From positions 1,116,001-1,180,000 of the forward strand of contig JAGKQI010000031.1 of the NCBI GenBank assembly GCA_018806915.1: 64,000 nucleotides of DNA, read 5' to 3'. Position 1 is the first letter of the stretch; each line of letters starts with the position of its first letter. Under the pieces are notes generated by a model. The model had not been told where the DNA came from, did no database searches, and saw nothing but the letters and a program-made list of their open reading frames with translations. This DNA comes from Phytophthora colocasiae (lineage: Eukaryota; Oomycota; Peronosporomycetes; Peronosporales; Peronosporaceae). Positions 9,145-21,900 of this stretch are shown in pieces. A program made the position numbers and the translations under genes.

Positions 9145-10079
9145 CCCCTCCAGCCCGGCTGATTTTGACCTTCTTACGCTGCATTATGCAGCACAGTTAT
9201 ACTAGGAATTTGTATAGAACGTCGCTTAAAGGGCTTGGGAAGTGTGCACACGCTCGGCGATGGACAGGACACTTCCCGCTTACGCTGCATGTTGCAGAAC
9301 AAATTGTATCCAGATGCCCCATGCAAAGCTGCATAATGCTGCAGAAGGACCGTGCAGTGTTGCACAAAGACCATGTGCAATTGGCCAGAGACCAGTCGAA
9401 TATCGAGAAACCAAACTCGATTTTTAGAAAATGAGAAGGCATACAAAAAGCAAGTAAACCGGTACCGCAATCAGATGATTACCGCAAACAGGTGGAAACC
9501 TGTTTGCGGTAATCATCTGATTGCGGTACCGGTTTACTTGCTTTTCATACAAAGTCCTATATACTATTTTACAGCGTTACGTCGAGAAACAGCTGATCAA
9601 GGAGTCGGTTCTGCTGTCTTCTGCTGATGGTCCACATGCACCATACGAGCAATGCATAATGCAGCATAAGTTCGCTGCATAATACGACATAAAGTGACTA
9701 GCAAGGTAGACTATTCATTATTTTCCGAAGCTGTATGTGTCCTCCGTTTTTTTTCTTGGTGTAGGCGTTTTCTCAGTTCTCAAATGAAACGGATAGTTGG
9801 CGGGCGCCACTGTTGCAACATTTACCTGTTCATGAGCATATCTATCCTGCTGAATAGCATATTTTTGAAAAATGAAAGACAGCGTTTATGTCTGGCAAAT
9901 CGTGAGCTTTTTCGGTGCAAGATATTTGCCCATCATTTTTGTATCTTGATTTCAGTATGCGTCGATTCGTGTGATTTTTTTTCACATACAAACATCAAGA
10001 TAAATTCAACGTTACGGTGCATAATGCAGCTTAATAAAAAGGCCTAAGCTGCATTATGCAGCACTCCGGGTTGGAGGGG
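9145..10079. mobile_element. piggyBac-like MITE with TTAA target duplication
   Basis: TTAA occurs at 9141-9144 and 10080-10083. The element starts CCCCTCCAGCCCGG and ends with the complement of CCCCTCCAACCCGG (13 of 14 match). TTAA duplication and CCC termini are diagnostic of piggyBac. Subterminal palindromes GCTGCATTATGCAGC lie at 9178-9192 and 10048-10062, with further GCATAATGCAGC-type words inside. No transposase frame is visible. It sits in intron 2 of the CASTOR-like gene. Confidence 0.8.
9446..9545. repeat. Perfect 48-bp-arm hairpin with GGAA loop
   Basis: The left arm 9446-9493 is the exact reverse complement of 9498-9545 with only GGAA between. It lies within the piggyBac-like MITE. 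Perfect arms imply recent origin or correction. It may be a nested foldback element or a small-RNA source; neither can be shown here. Confidence 0.85.
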
Positions 10080-10500
10080 TTAACATCAACGTTTAACGAA
10101 GCAACTCCCAACCAAACATCACTTACTGTAGCGTACGTGCTCAAGTAAAACACTGTCGTGCCAGCATTCACCAGCACACGCGTCTGGCCCGCAACAATTC
10201 CAGTTTCCGCAAACCCCAGCTTTGTGTTACCAATTTGTACCGGCCTCCAAAAATCTGGTGACACCAGAACGCCTTGATCTCCTTGTTCCATCAACTCTCT
10301 AGCCTTCATCAAGAAAGATTCATCACTGGTAACCACAGAAATATCGTCTCCAGTTTCCGAGTAGCTCAAGAATCTTGGAGTTTCACTGTCGTTCTCCGGT
10401 TCTTTCGGCTTAAACAGCAACTTCACGAGCGAGTACATGTGTCTCCGTACAAATGTCCGATTGAGCTGAACAAGATGCAGATGCACATCCGGTACACTAA

Positions 10501-10900
10501 GGCTCGGTTCTAACCGCGTGCCATCCGTGCCACGCCGTGCCACGTTATATCTTATTGGCCAAAATGAAGGTAGGTGTAGGGGTTTCGTACCATCCTCGTG
10601 CCACCGGTGGCACGGCAAAGTGCCATGGCACGGCGTCGTGCCACGTGCCACCGAGATATTTCGCAATGATCTTGTCAACTTCACTGCAGCTTTCATAGAT
10701 TTCTACAAACACGAGAATGTCAGCCCGCCATGCCAAGCCCGCCCGAATCAATGGAAAGAAGATCACGAACGTAAGCTTCTCGGAAAATGACACTGTGGCA
10801 CGGCACGATTCTTTAACCAACTCGGTGGCACCGCTCAGGACCCTACCCCTATCTCCCCGTGGCGTGGCATGGCACGAGTACCAGCGGTTAGAACCGACCC
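10501..10900. mobile_element. PIF/Harbinger-like MITE, 400 bp, TAA target duplication
   Basis: TAA flanks both ends (10498-10500 and 10901-10903). The terminal repeats are GGCTCGGTTCTAACCGC and, reverse-complemented, GGGTCGGTTCTAACCGC (16 of 17). A 3-bp TWA duplication and GG-rich termini fit Harbinger-type elements. The interior repeats GTGCCAC many times. Its excision with one TAA restores exon 2 of the CASTOR-like gene in phase. Confidence 0.8.
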
Positions 10901-11815
10901 TAAGTGGGTGGTGATGCACCATTGTCGTCTCCTCTTTTTCTGAACCGTTCACATCCTCAACAGTTCTTAATTCTTCTCCATTATCCATCTCAATGCAACA
11001 AAAGCTCTGCAGACACCCAATAGCCACATCCAGGTCTTCCACCTTCACCAAAACTAAAACATATTTTTAAAAAAAAGTTATCAATAATAATGCAAAAAAA
11101 TTGCTGAAAAACTTACCATAATCCGACTGGTACGTAGAGATCTGAAAGACACTGATCCCATGCTTGGCCAACTCCGTTGTGAGCTGTGTAAGTACCGCCA
11201 ATTGGCTCAGAAATGCCCCAGGACCAGCTGAAGCCACTTGTAGTGCTTTCCAGCGCAATGGCTCAAACTCCAGAGTCCCCTGTGGGAATTTATCCAATAG
11301 TTTTTCTTCAAACACAAGCGACACCTCATGCTGCGTCTCCACGTAGCTCAGGAATCTTTGGGTTTCATTCATGTAGAACGGATCTGAACTCGGGTAGAAC
11401 AAGAGCTCCAGTAGAGGCGGCACCAAAGCCAAGGAAGAGTGTAGGTCATTACAACTTGCACTTGCATCAAGAGTGATGGTCGTTTCCGCACTGGTGATCA
11501 CCAGTGTCGTCGACAGACAAACCAGCTGCACCTCCGTCGACGTCACCATTATTTTGTAGAACACAGATTTATTGCGTACCGGACCAAAGGCTCCGGGTTT
11601 GTAGTTCGAATCTGTATGAAAATTATTATGGAGAAAGATGTGAACGATTATGGCTAAGTTGTTTTTCGTCAGGTAGGACGCTTGAAAGTGGTTTTGGCCA
11701 CGGCACAGACGTATCAGGGATGGTACGTAGCGTAATGATTGTGTGTACATAGTGAAATAAGTGTTTGAATGAGTGGGTTACTGGCATGTGCGATCATTCA
11801 AATGCAATAGTTGCT

Positions 11816-12596
11816 TCATGGTGGCGTAATTACGTTGATGAGGTGAAGCTTGGTGTCGAGCTGACAGCAGTCGCGGTAGACGCGCAACTTGGTGGGTGCG
11901 AACGAGATGATAGTTCCTGGTTGCGGGAGCATTGGATTGTCAGCGTTGATGTCGTAGAGCGACACTGTAAGCAGGTACTGGTTGGCTTCGAACGGGTCAT
12001 CCTGTTGTGCCTCTTGAAAGATCTAGAGAGCGTGCAAAACGTTATGGTGAGTGCATGTACATGAGCTGAAGGGAAGGGTTGTAGTGAGCCGCTAGCAACG
12101 CAAAATTACCGCTACTTGTTCGTCCAGCGGCTCGGACGCTCGCTGTTCGCCAAGGTAGATGCGGAGGTAACGCGTTGTATTATTCACTTGATCGTTGCGC
12201 ATCCATAAGACTCGTCCTTGAACTCGCACAGAGGCTCGGGTGTTAGGGTCATCCATGTCATTGTTCGTGATGAAGTCGCGTAAATCTAGGTGAGATCATA
12301 TATGTTAGAACATAAAAACAAATTTGAAACAAGGAGGTACCTTCGATGGTGTCAAAGAAACGGCGTTTGTGTTGCTCCATCGATTTTTTGAGTTTCTTAA
12401 CTGGCGAGACGTACTCGGTAGGCAGTGACTTCGTAGCAGTGCGCTCATGTTTGGGCGCTGGACGCGGTGGAGACAATAAGGGAGAAGATGACTTGCCCAG
12501 GAGCGAGACGTTTGTCGGTGTAGGCATGTACGTTGAGGAGGATGGCGGTGTCGGCTCATCAACTTGCTGTAGCTTTGCGTGTTTCTTGGGAGGCAT
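11816..12596 (-). CDS. Helitron-borne OB-fold-like protein, copy A
   Basis: Three exons on the minus strand: 12596-12341, 12285-12110 and 12022-11816, with donors GTACCT and GTAATT and acceptors cctag and ctctag; phases agree. The product is about 212 residues. The basic, Pro/Ser-rich N-terminus starts MPPKKHAKLQ. The later part (RVQGRVLWMRND, RYLRIYLGEQ, PGTIISFAPTKLRVYRD) has the alternating strands of an OB-fold. Plant Helitrons often carry RPA-like single-strand DNA-binding genes, so a role in coating the transposition strand is likely, but homology to RPA is not proven. All three array copies keep this gene. Confidence 0.6.
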
Positions 12597-12915
12597 CGAT
12601 AGCAGGATAATGCTGGCGTTATGAGAAGCGGAGTGTTGGACTGCCGAGCAAAATGGAAAATGTGGTGTTAAGTTTGTTGGTCATGAATACCGCCGTTAGT
12701 TGGGCGAGGAGAAGTTCGCTCTCGTTCTTCGTTCTGAGAAGTAGTGTTCAAGCGCCATTTCCCTGAGACCTCGTCGCGCTAGTGATATGGTTAAAACTAT
12801 GTATGAATCGCCCTGTTGCTTCAAGAAAGACGAGACGTGGGGAAATGCGGGACAGGGTGCGGTGCGTGCTGCATGAGCTGATCTTTCCATGATGAATTGG
12901 TGCCGGCCAATATCC
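12597..12915. other. Divergent promoter interval between OB-fold and SET genes, copy A
   Basis: About 319 bp separate two diverging starts and must hold both promoters. It differs from the copy B interval by two homopolymer indels near 12763 and 12838. No specific element is recognised. Confidence 0.4.
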
Positions 12916-14014
12916 ATGGTCGATCCGACTGGTGTTGTGCATGCGTCGTGTATGATGGCTAGTTCGGTTGAGGAAGCGTTTGAGGCGGTTCGGATAGTGG
13001 AAGCGAATGTGGCAGTCGGCGGCAAGTGGCTTGAAGCGCAACAGGTAAGCGAAAATGTACGTCGTTGCCGTACCGTTCCCACTCCAGTTGCTGATTGTTT
13101 TAGTTGGTTTGCATGTGTTAATGTACTGAATAAACCTCCAAGGGCGAAATCCAGATCTGTGGTTGTACAATTGATGACCAGACCAGGCAGGGTTGTGGGG
13201 AAGGCTGCATTAATCGTGCCGTACGTGGTCGTAGACAGTAGATACATGGCATGTGAGGGTGCTAAGGACATGGTTGTGGTAGATGCGCTACGAATGCGCA
13301 GTCGAGAGCTGTCCGTGCGGAATATTGTGCACAAACCGGCAGCTGCAAATGGGGTCTTTCGTCGCGACCGCAGTGGTAGACTGTGGTCGAAAGGGGGTTG
13401 GGCTGCTGGCGATGGAGATCATACACGCCAGTACGTAGGCGAGTACGTAGGAGAGGTGCTAAACAACCATGACGCCATGATACGCTATGAGGTAGGGTGG
13501 TTGCCAGAATGTGCGTTTGCATCCTGTGGTACTAAGGCTGTGTTCACATTCCAGTCTTATCGAAGCTCTAAGCGCCACTACATGCTACGTGTGAGCGCGC
13601 AAAAAGTCATTGACGCCACTCGCTTTGGGGGTCGAACACGTTTTGTAAATCATTCGTGTGATCCTAACTGCGCGTTTGAGAAGTGGAACGTCCGTGGCCT
13701 CGAGCGATGTGGACTATTTGCCATTCGTGACGTGCAAGCGGGAGAAGAGTTGACACTCGACTATCAGTTCCAGCATGTCGAAAGTGAGGTGAGATGTGGA
13801 GAGTGTTGTTTGTGTATGTGTTCGTAGTGTTCACTTTGAACGTGCTTATGTGATTGTTGATGGCGAGCAGCTAGTCGTTGAGTGTTTGTGCGGTTCTCGC
13901 AATTGCAGAGGCGTGATAAGTTGGGAGAAACACAAGCGGAAGCTCTCTGAGCACGGAGCAAGAAAAAAGAGAGTCGTTCAGCTCACCATTGACCAGTTTC
14001 TCGTAAGCAGTTGA
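12916..14014 (+). pseudogene. Helitron-borne SET-domain methyltransferase, copy A (frameshifted)
   Basis: The exons correspond to those of copy B: 12916-13044, 13143-13220, 13283-13491, 13555-13788 and 13871-14014. They encode an AWS-type cysteine cluster, the SET core (YVGEYVGEV, NHSCDPNC, GEELTLDYQF) and post-SET CLCGSRNCRG. Relative to B a 4-bp deletion near 13430 removes part of AGQYVG and shifts the frame in exon 3. Otherwise it is nearly identical to B. Such enzymes use SAM to methylate histone lysines; this copy should be inactive. Confidence 0.75.
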
Positions 14015-14353
14015 ACATGTCGGTGAATATGAGTGATTCTGGCATACGACAGCAATGCTAAGGATGTAGTTATGCTGTTGGAAGCCAGGTGCGTCACGCC
14101 GGGTAATTGACTTCATCAGTACAGTTATGGTTATCGAAAGCGAGCGCCTCCACCTTTGCCAAGCTGTTTGCGTGCGATGGAGAATTCGATGAAGAATTCA
14201 CTCTTAGCGGTTGTCAGAGTTGACCAAGGCAGTGAAGATACAGCACGTAATGTTTTGCATCAATATGCTCTGATATAAGAAGAACTGAGGGGGCACCGTG
14301 CGTTGCCGTAGAACTTGCGGTTGATACCATGCACATAGTTCTTATTCGAAGGA

Positions 14354-15278
14354 CAACGTTGCAAATCCATTCTTGATCGCAAACTTCGGCACCGTTTGCT
14401 TCAACAAGCTGTTGTTGCACTCTTCACAGACTTGCACGTACCCATCCTCATGTATCCCCCTTCTTGACAATAACATGCCGCTCAGACACGAGTGCAGCTC
14501 AGAGCAGTCATACTCGACTATAAGTTCCAGTGGCAAGCCTTCACCATCGCTTACGAGTAGCGAGTGCATGTTGTCAATGCGGTCACGATCGGTAACGTCC
14601 ACGAGATGAATTGATTTCCACAGCACATTACGGTCACAAACCGCACACACGGTCTCATCGAGTCCATGTGCGCCAAGCGCTAACCGCAGACGCTGCAGTA
14701 CATTGCTCTTCGCCTCAACCGACACGGGATACAACCTTGGAATTTCGATGTCGCCCCAGGCACAATGGTTCTCAAAGCACCGTCCAATGACTGACTGACT
14801 TGTCTGACCACATGCCGGTGTAGATGATGATGAAGTTGGAAGTGTAGTATTCACCGCGCGCTCTGTTCCTGCCGCAGACGCTACTCGACGGCGATGATGA
14901 CTCTCCCGATCACGACGACGCCTATCATCACTTGCAGCCGGCGTCTCTCGACCACGTCGGCGTCGAGCTGACAACCGATTCCGCTCCCGCCTTTCGTCGG
15001 CCGTCAAAGGCATGGAAACGCTCTATGTCTTGAGCGAGAGTAACTGAAGCAGTGCAGACATCAAATCATTGGTGGTAATACTTTGAAACCGACAACACAA
15101 ACGTGAGCTTACCGTCCGACTACCATAAAGAGCTAATGGCACGTTGTAGTATGACAACAGAAACGATAACCCAACCCACCGTCTGACTATCATTAAGTGC
15201 AGTGGCACGGTCCCAGCGAGCGATGCCGTCGAGAGTGCATAATTAACCGGATGATACGATTGGACATGAGCTTCACCC
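14354..15278 (-). other. Inverted segment of copy A carrying the Rep-helicase N-terminus
   Basis: The sequence is the reverse complement of copy B 39373-40294. The left junction follows ttattcgaagga and the right precedes gggacgctgcc, both collinear with B. It flips the intergenic leader and the first 220 or so codons of the Rep-helicase (visible as a minus-strand frame from ATG at 15013). No long inverted repeats were seen at the breakpoints. Confidence 0.85.
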
Positions 15279-18200
15279 GGGACGCTGCCGATACGATTCA
15301 TGGACGTCACGTTGCCCGAGCGATTGATTACTCAGCCAGTGTCAGTCGTCTGTGTGACCCGTGTTATGCGCGGCGGTGCACACCGCGCGATACGATCACA
15401 CTGCCTAGCGTTTGACGCTTCGCCAGGGCCGGCCGCGACGCTGCTACCGATTTCTCTTGGTTCTATGGGGACATATCGTGTTGTGCTTGCTGGGCCATTT
15501 ACCACCGAACAGCAAGCGCTTGCGTACGTGAAATGCACCGCGTGCGTCGCGAAGTCGTCGATGATTTGCTTGCGTTCTACAAGCTTCACAACCCGCTGTA
15601 CGCATCCATTTCCGTTGGGAACAGCTCTGATTTCACGGCCGATGCGATTGCTCAGAATTTGATATTTGAGGCTATTGATGCCGTCACCGAAGTTGATGAC
15701 ATTGACGCGGAGCAGGATCGCGTCGGCGGTGTAACCGATGCCGATACGTCCACTGCAGAGACCAACGTAGTCGAACATCGAGTCGTCTTTGTGGCAGACG
15801 ATCGCGAAGTCGCTACTCAGGACCTACCTGCGGTGGCCGGACACGAAACACAGGCATCTCCCGAACCGCACTTCTTAGTGCGCCATTCGACTCACTTCGC
15901 GAAAAAGAACAATGTGCTGTTCGCACGGATGTGGCCGCATCTCTTCCCATACGGAAGAGGCCATCCAGGGGAGAAGCGCCACGTTCCGGTGTCCCTGGAA
16001 GCGTGCGTCCGGTATTACAGCATGCTGAGTTCACGTAAGTTTGCAGAAGATGAGCTGTTCGTCCTTGCAAGCTTCGACTACTTGTCAGTGCAGAAGATGT
16101 ACACTCAAGTAGGGATCAAGTGCCAGCGGAATCCTGAGCTTTTTGAGTCGTACAACAATATTTCGGAGGAGGCGCTGGTACAAGCACTGAAGGAGAAAGA
16201 GCTTCAACGCCAAGGTCGCACCACATCGGCAAGAAGTAGCGACTCGAACGCGACCGCCTTTCTCCGAACGGTTGAACTAAGCGGCAGCTCGATGTGGGGG
16301 AGCGACGGCGAGCGGGCACAATGTCGACGCCGGGCGTTCGCGTATCAAACGCGATTTGGGCAACCAGCTCTCTTTGTGACTCTTACACCCAATGTAGCGG
16401 ACTCGTTTGTGATGGCGCAGTACTGTGGTATCACCTCCGTTGATACGCTGTTTGATGCCCCGTTGTCTGCACCACCAGAACGGTCGACTCTCCATAGTGC
16501 CGCCATGCGCAATGACATGGCGTCTGCTAGACTCTTCGTACGAAACATTGACGCCTTCATTGAGCACGTGCTTGGTGTGCCCCCGAAGCGCATGAAAGCC
16601 AAGCCATTCGATGGGCTGTTTGGACCGGTGCGAGCCTACTTTGGCATGGTCGAAACCCAAGGCGGTGGAACGCTTCACGCGCACTTCTTGGTATGGCTGG
16701 AAAACGCGCCACCAAACAGTAAAGCATTTGACCGAGCGGTAACATTATACGGCGACCACTACTATCGTGATATTGAGGCGTTCACTGACAGCGTTGTGGC
16801 AACGTCGATGCCGTTGAAAGTTGCAGATTCGTCGTGTGTCTTCTGTGGGCACTCATACGCTGATCTGCAGCAGCTCCAAATACCCCCCGTAGCATATGAG
16901 GATCCTAATAGGCAGAGCGATCGAGTTCGTGGCGAGCCGCAGCTCGTTCAGTGCGCTGGATGCGGCACAGAATTGAGCTCGCAACATGTTATTCGACGCG
17001 TCTTGCTCGACAACCGACCGGCGTTGTGGCCGGCACTGATGCGACCGTACTCCTCGGACGAATTGAAATCAGCTGTGCAGTTAGAGACGCACTGTCGGGG
17101 CGGAACCACAGCAGCGAAGGCGGCCATTTATTACCGCGATCTACACTTATTCAAAGAGGCAGATCCAAGCAGTAGTGACGTCTATGGCGAGTATCTGCAG
17201 GACCTGAACCGATCTCCGTGTCGACAAGAGCGACGAGAAGATGACGCATTTCGCAATGATGGTGTCACTCGAGCATTGGTAATGATGCCTCCGTCAGTTG
17301 ACGATAAACGGTTTGCACCACGCATTGTTGCGTTCGTGGTGTCAATGCTCGTCTTCATGTTCAATCTTCATTGGTGGTCACATGCGGGAAGCTGCTTCAA
17401 AAGGAGCCGTGCATCGTTGCCCGGTCGTTGTCGCTACGGTTTTCCACGGGATCGAGCTCCGCATACGTCGTGCTCAAGCGACGGCGTCACTCTCATGAGG
17501 CGAGCACCATTTGAGTTCATCAACGGCTTCAATCGCGAGATGATGTTGGCATTTAAGTGCAACCACGACATCCAGGTCATGATCGGCGGACTGGGTGCTT
17601 TGCTGCGAATCTACTATGCCACAAAGTACGTTACCAAGATGCAGAAACATGTCGACTCAATTACAGCCGTTGCCCTTTCTGCATTCCAGCGTCGCCAGTT
17701 GCGAGAAGCGCGCGATGAAGAAGCGACGCCGTCGAACGCTGCAATTGGGCGCAAGCGCGTAGCATCTCTATTATACGCGATCACGAACCGTCGTGAGATC
17801 GCTGGACCTCTTGCTGCCTTGTACTTGCTCCGAGGATCATGTGCATTCATGAGCACGCCGTGTGCCACGCTTCCACTACGAGCGGTGCTAGGCGAACTTG
17901 TTGATCGCTCGTCAGAAATGTGCGACCTTGTCCAGTTACGAGAGCACGGTGGATCTGGTGTCAGATTTCGAGCGGCATCGTTTCTAGACGACTATTTGTT
18001 TCGGCCGTCGACCTTAGACCCAATCAGTCTATACGAGTTCGTGGCAAAGCATTTCCGTCGGAAGCGATCTGAGGCATCTGCAGAGCGCGCGCTTTTTCAA
18101 CCAGATCACCCTCTCTTCGACTCACACTGTGTTGGCACGCACATCAATGAAGTTGTTCCTGTAGTCGTCGGAATGCGCATGCCCTTCGTAGACTCCGAAA

Positions 18201-18929
18201 CTCCCTACGAGTACATCGTGAAGCGAAGCAAGTGCGCACTTGTGCTGTTTAAGCCGTTCCGCACCACTGCAGACCTTGTGGCGGGTGACCCGGCAAACGA
18301 CGATACTTGGATCGAGGCTTACTCGCTGTGGGAACCCACGCGTTCGGGTTTCATACATGAGATGATGGCTAATATGGACGACTACCACCGCGCTGCAAGG
18401 CAAGCAGAAGAGTGTCGTGGTGATCCAGGCGACGGTGCCGAAGTACATGACGGTTCTGGTAGTGATGTCGACGATATCACCGGGACACACGAAGACGTGG
18501 ATAACGCACTTGATCACGCTGTGGTCTGCGAGACGGCGAATCCTAAAGCTGCTGAAGCCGACGCTTTCTACCTTCATCTCTTCAACGACTGGTACGATGG
18601 CAGCACCGACCGACATGAGGATTCATCTTCCATTGACCCGAGTTTGCCAGTTTTCCCGAACGCAGGGCCGAGCATCGGGTTTCAGCACTTACTCGGGGCT
18701 GTGGCACACACCACGGCTGGAACTGCCCCATACATGCGTAGCAACAGCTCGCTGCCAGAGTTTTCGATCGATGAGCTCCAGAGATTCGTCAGCGACACGT
18801 CGAACAACGAGACCGAATCGCAGCGATCGGATAATTTTCGCAAGGAACGGCCTACAGAGGTTATTGAGCTCCTAAGGAGCGCGCTCAAGGATGGCACTCA
18901 GTGGACACCACCAGCGCAGTCTTCCTCGA
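15279..18929 (+). pseudogene. Rep-helicase, copy A, Rep portion
   Basis: This continues the protein from the inversion breakpoint. Frame 15300-15530 shifts at a 2-bp insertion (caagcgcTTgcg) into 15533-18929. It holds the Helitron-like N-terminal region, the Rep HUH motif LHAHFLVWL (about 16672-16698, both histidines intact), and the YYATKYVTK segment expected for the Rep tyrosines. The frame is cut at 18929 by the Gypsy composite. The helicase part resumes at 34202. Rep nicks and joins DNA in rolling-circle transposition; this copy cannot make a full protein. Confidence 0.85.
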
Positions 18930-21900
18930 ACGTTCTGTGTTAAGAAACCACAGGACGGCTGGCGCATCGTTCATGCGTACAACAAGTTGAACGATGCGAC
19001 GATACCGGCGCAGACGCCGATACTGCGAAAAGATGTTATCATCGATTCGATGGCCTTGAGCACTATCTTCAGTGCTCTAGATCTGCGTGATGGATTCTAT
19101 CAGATCCTCATGCGTGAGAGGGACATCCCTCTCACTGCGGTAAGCACTACAAGCGGTATGCTTTGGGAGTGGCTCGTCATGCCACAGGGGCTTAAGAACG
19201 CCCCTGCGACGTTCAATAGATGCGTGACACATCTATTGCGCTCGGTGCGCGACTTCGCACCGAGCTACTTCGACGACGTGTTCGTCCACAGCCGGGCTGT
19301 GAACGGGAAGACGGACATAGAGATGCACAAGGTGCATCTCCGGAAGCTGCTAGAGCTTATGAGGAAACATAAGCTCTATGCGAACCTGAAGAAGTGTATC
19401 TTCGGGGCGAGCGAGATACCCGTGCTGGGGTGTCTCGTGGGGAAAGACGGCGTGCGCCCTGACCCAGAGAAGGTCAGAGTGATCAATGAATGGCCCACGC
19501 CATTCCAATGTGAAGGAACTGAGGCAGTTCCTTGGGCTTGCCACGTACTTGTGCAAGTACGTGGAGAACTATGCGGGCAAGATTCGCCTGTTGTCACAGC
19601 TTCTTAAGAAAGAAGCTGAGTGGATTTGGACGACCGAGTGCGAGGAGGCATTCGGTGCAGTCAAGCAGGGCTTGACTGAAGCGCCGATCTTGGCCGTGGC
19701 GGACCAAGATCGTCCATTCCACGTAGTGTGCGATGCATCCGACTTTGCAATCGGATGTGCATTGATGCAACACGATCACGAAGGGCGTGATCGTGTAGTC
19801 TATTATCAATCGCGTCAGCTGAAGCCAGCTGAGCGTAATTATCCCGTACATGACAAGGAGCTCCTTGCCATGAAGTATGCACTCGCAAAGTTCCGAGTGT
19901 ATCTACTTGGGAGTAGACCGTTCGTGGTCTATACAGACCACGCATCATTGCGTACGGCGATTAAGTCGCCGCACATCTCGCAACGTATGGCGAGATGGTT
20001 GTCCTTCTTAGCGGAGTACAACTTCCGGGTGGAGTACAAACCCGGAAGACTCAATGTAGTGGCCGACGCGCTATCGCGTCGACCTGACTATGCGGAGACG
20101 GTCGACGCCAACGCTGTTGGCGTCGTGAGGACAAGTGTGCCGTCGTCAACGTTGATTGACGACGTGAAGAACGCGTATGCAAGGGATGCAGACGCGAAGG
20201 GGCTGCTGGAGTTCCTCGCAGCACCGGAAGCTAACCCCTCATCTTCGAGCTCGTGTACATCGCTATCGTGTACACGAAGGCCTACTGTTGTACAGTGCAG
20301 TAGACGACAATGCGGATCGCATTGTCGTTCCGAATGATCATGACCTCCGGTTGAGGATCATGTTCGAGTATCACGATGCCCCCACGGCAGGGCATCCGGG
20401 TCGTGAGAAGACATACACTCTTCTCACGCGTGACTTCTACTGGCACCACCAGTACAAGTGGGTGCGCAAGTACGTACGTGCTTGCGAGGTTTGTCAACGC
20501 GTGAAGCCTGCGCAGTTCTCCCACGCTCCTCTTCAATCACTACCGACTCCGTCGGAGTGTTGGCAGTCCATGTCCATGGACTTTGTCTTCGGTCTTCCGC
20601 CTGACAGCAAGCGGAGGACGGGCATCGTTGTCTTTGTGGACCGATTCAGCAAGATGGTTCATCTTGCTGCCGTCCCGGCTACTGTTACAGCCGCGCAGAC
20701 TGCGCGACTGTTTGTTGACATGGTGTTCAAACACCATGGCATGCCGCTCGACATTGTGTCGGACCGTGATCCACGCTTCACAGCGCGGTTCTGGCAAGAA
20801 GTGTTTACACTTCTTGGTTCACAGTTATCAATGTCGACTGCGGATCATCCGCAGACGGACGGACAGACCGAACGTGTCAACCGTGTATTGGGTGACACGT
20901 TGAAGAGCTACGCTCACTCGTTCCCGCATTGGAGCGAGTGCTTGCCGATGGCAGAGTTTGCCATCAACAACTCGGTGCATGCCTCGACAGGGCATACACC
21001 GTTCTACGTGAACGCCATGAGGCATCCACGATTGCCGAGCATGCTCGGCGGGGTAGCTTCCTCCTTAAGTGGGGGAGGATCTACGGTTGCGTCCGAACAA
21101 CCGCAGAATGCAACTGATAGCAGCACACTATCAGCTGCGGTGACGCGTGCGACGTCTCGTTCGAGCAGGAACGAGCGCGCGACGTCTGTGCCGGGCAAAG
21201 ACATGAGAGATGATAGCGAGCAGGCAGGGCCTGCTGCTGACAAGGGCGACAAGCTGAAAGGACTCAGCTCGGGTGCGCTAGACTTTGTCCAGCGAAGACA
21301 AGCCGTCATACGGTTTGTCCAGGATGCTATCGCAGCTTCTGTCGATCGACAGAAGCTGAACGCTGATACTGTTGGTAGAGGCAACACAAATGAATTCGAA
21401 AAGGGTTCATTAGTTTTGTTAGCTACACAAAACCTACCTAGACATGCAGTGTCTGACTTTGGAGCAAGCAAGCTTGCTCCAAGATTCATTGGGCCGTTCA
21501 AAGTACTTGAACGGCATGGTAACGCGTACCGGCTGGACATACCGTCCAGCATGAGGCTCCACCCGACCTTCTACGTCGGGCGGTTGAAGCCGTACGTGCG
21601 GCACGGACTACCTAGGGCTGGTAGTCCGACTGAGGAGTGCGAGAGGCCTGGAAGGCCTTCTCGAGACCGTCGACACGGTCGATCAACCGGTTCACTCTCG
21701 TCCCAAGACCGGACGAGAGGTTCGAGGCAGTCTGAGCTGCCTCGCAGATCTCAGCACGGAGGACACGAACCTCCTGCTTCAGAGCAGCTATCTCAGCGCT
21801 CTGTGTCTGCTCCAGCGCAGCAACTCGATCGTGCAGGGCACGATCGTCATGGTCATAGCGTTGACCATGCGGAGGGAGTGTTCCCACCCCCTCCGCCGCC

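Larger units (their letters stand above)
8063..11549 (-). pseudogene. CASTOR/GATS-like ACT-domain protein gene, split by three DNA transposons
   Basis: Exon 1 (11549-11117) starts MVTSTEVQL and ends in a CASTOR signature (HGISVFQISTYQSDY) at a GTAAGT donor. Exon 2 (11053-10127) begins VLVKVEDLD and is cut at 10498-10903 by a TAA-flanked MITE; across it the frame rejoins in phase. It ends in a second ACT-like repeat (VFYLSTYAT) at GTAAGT. Intron 2 holds a TTAA-flanked MITE; without that it would be about 59 bp. Exon 3 (9128-9057 plus 8094-8063, stop at 8063) is cut by a TA-flanked element and appears one T short in a T-run. Expected length is about 353 residues, near CASTOR1 (329). CASTOR proteins sense arginine for TORC1; that role here is inferred. 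Confidence 0.75.

Noticed and set aside
17182..18616. Several minus-strand frames under Rep-helicase
   Set aside because: They recur at equivalent places in copies A and B only because the DNA is duplicated, and are shadows of the coding strand.
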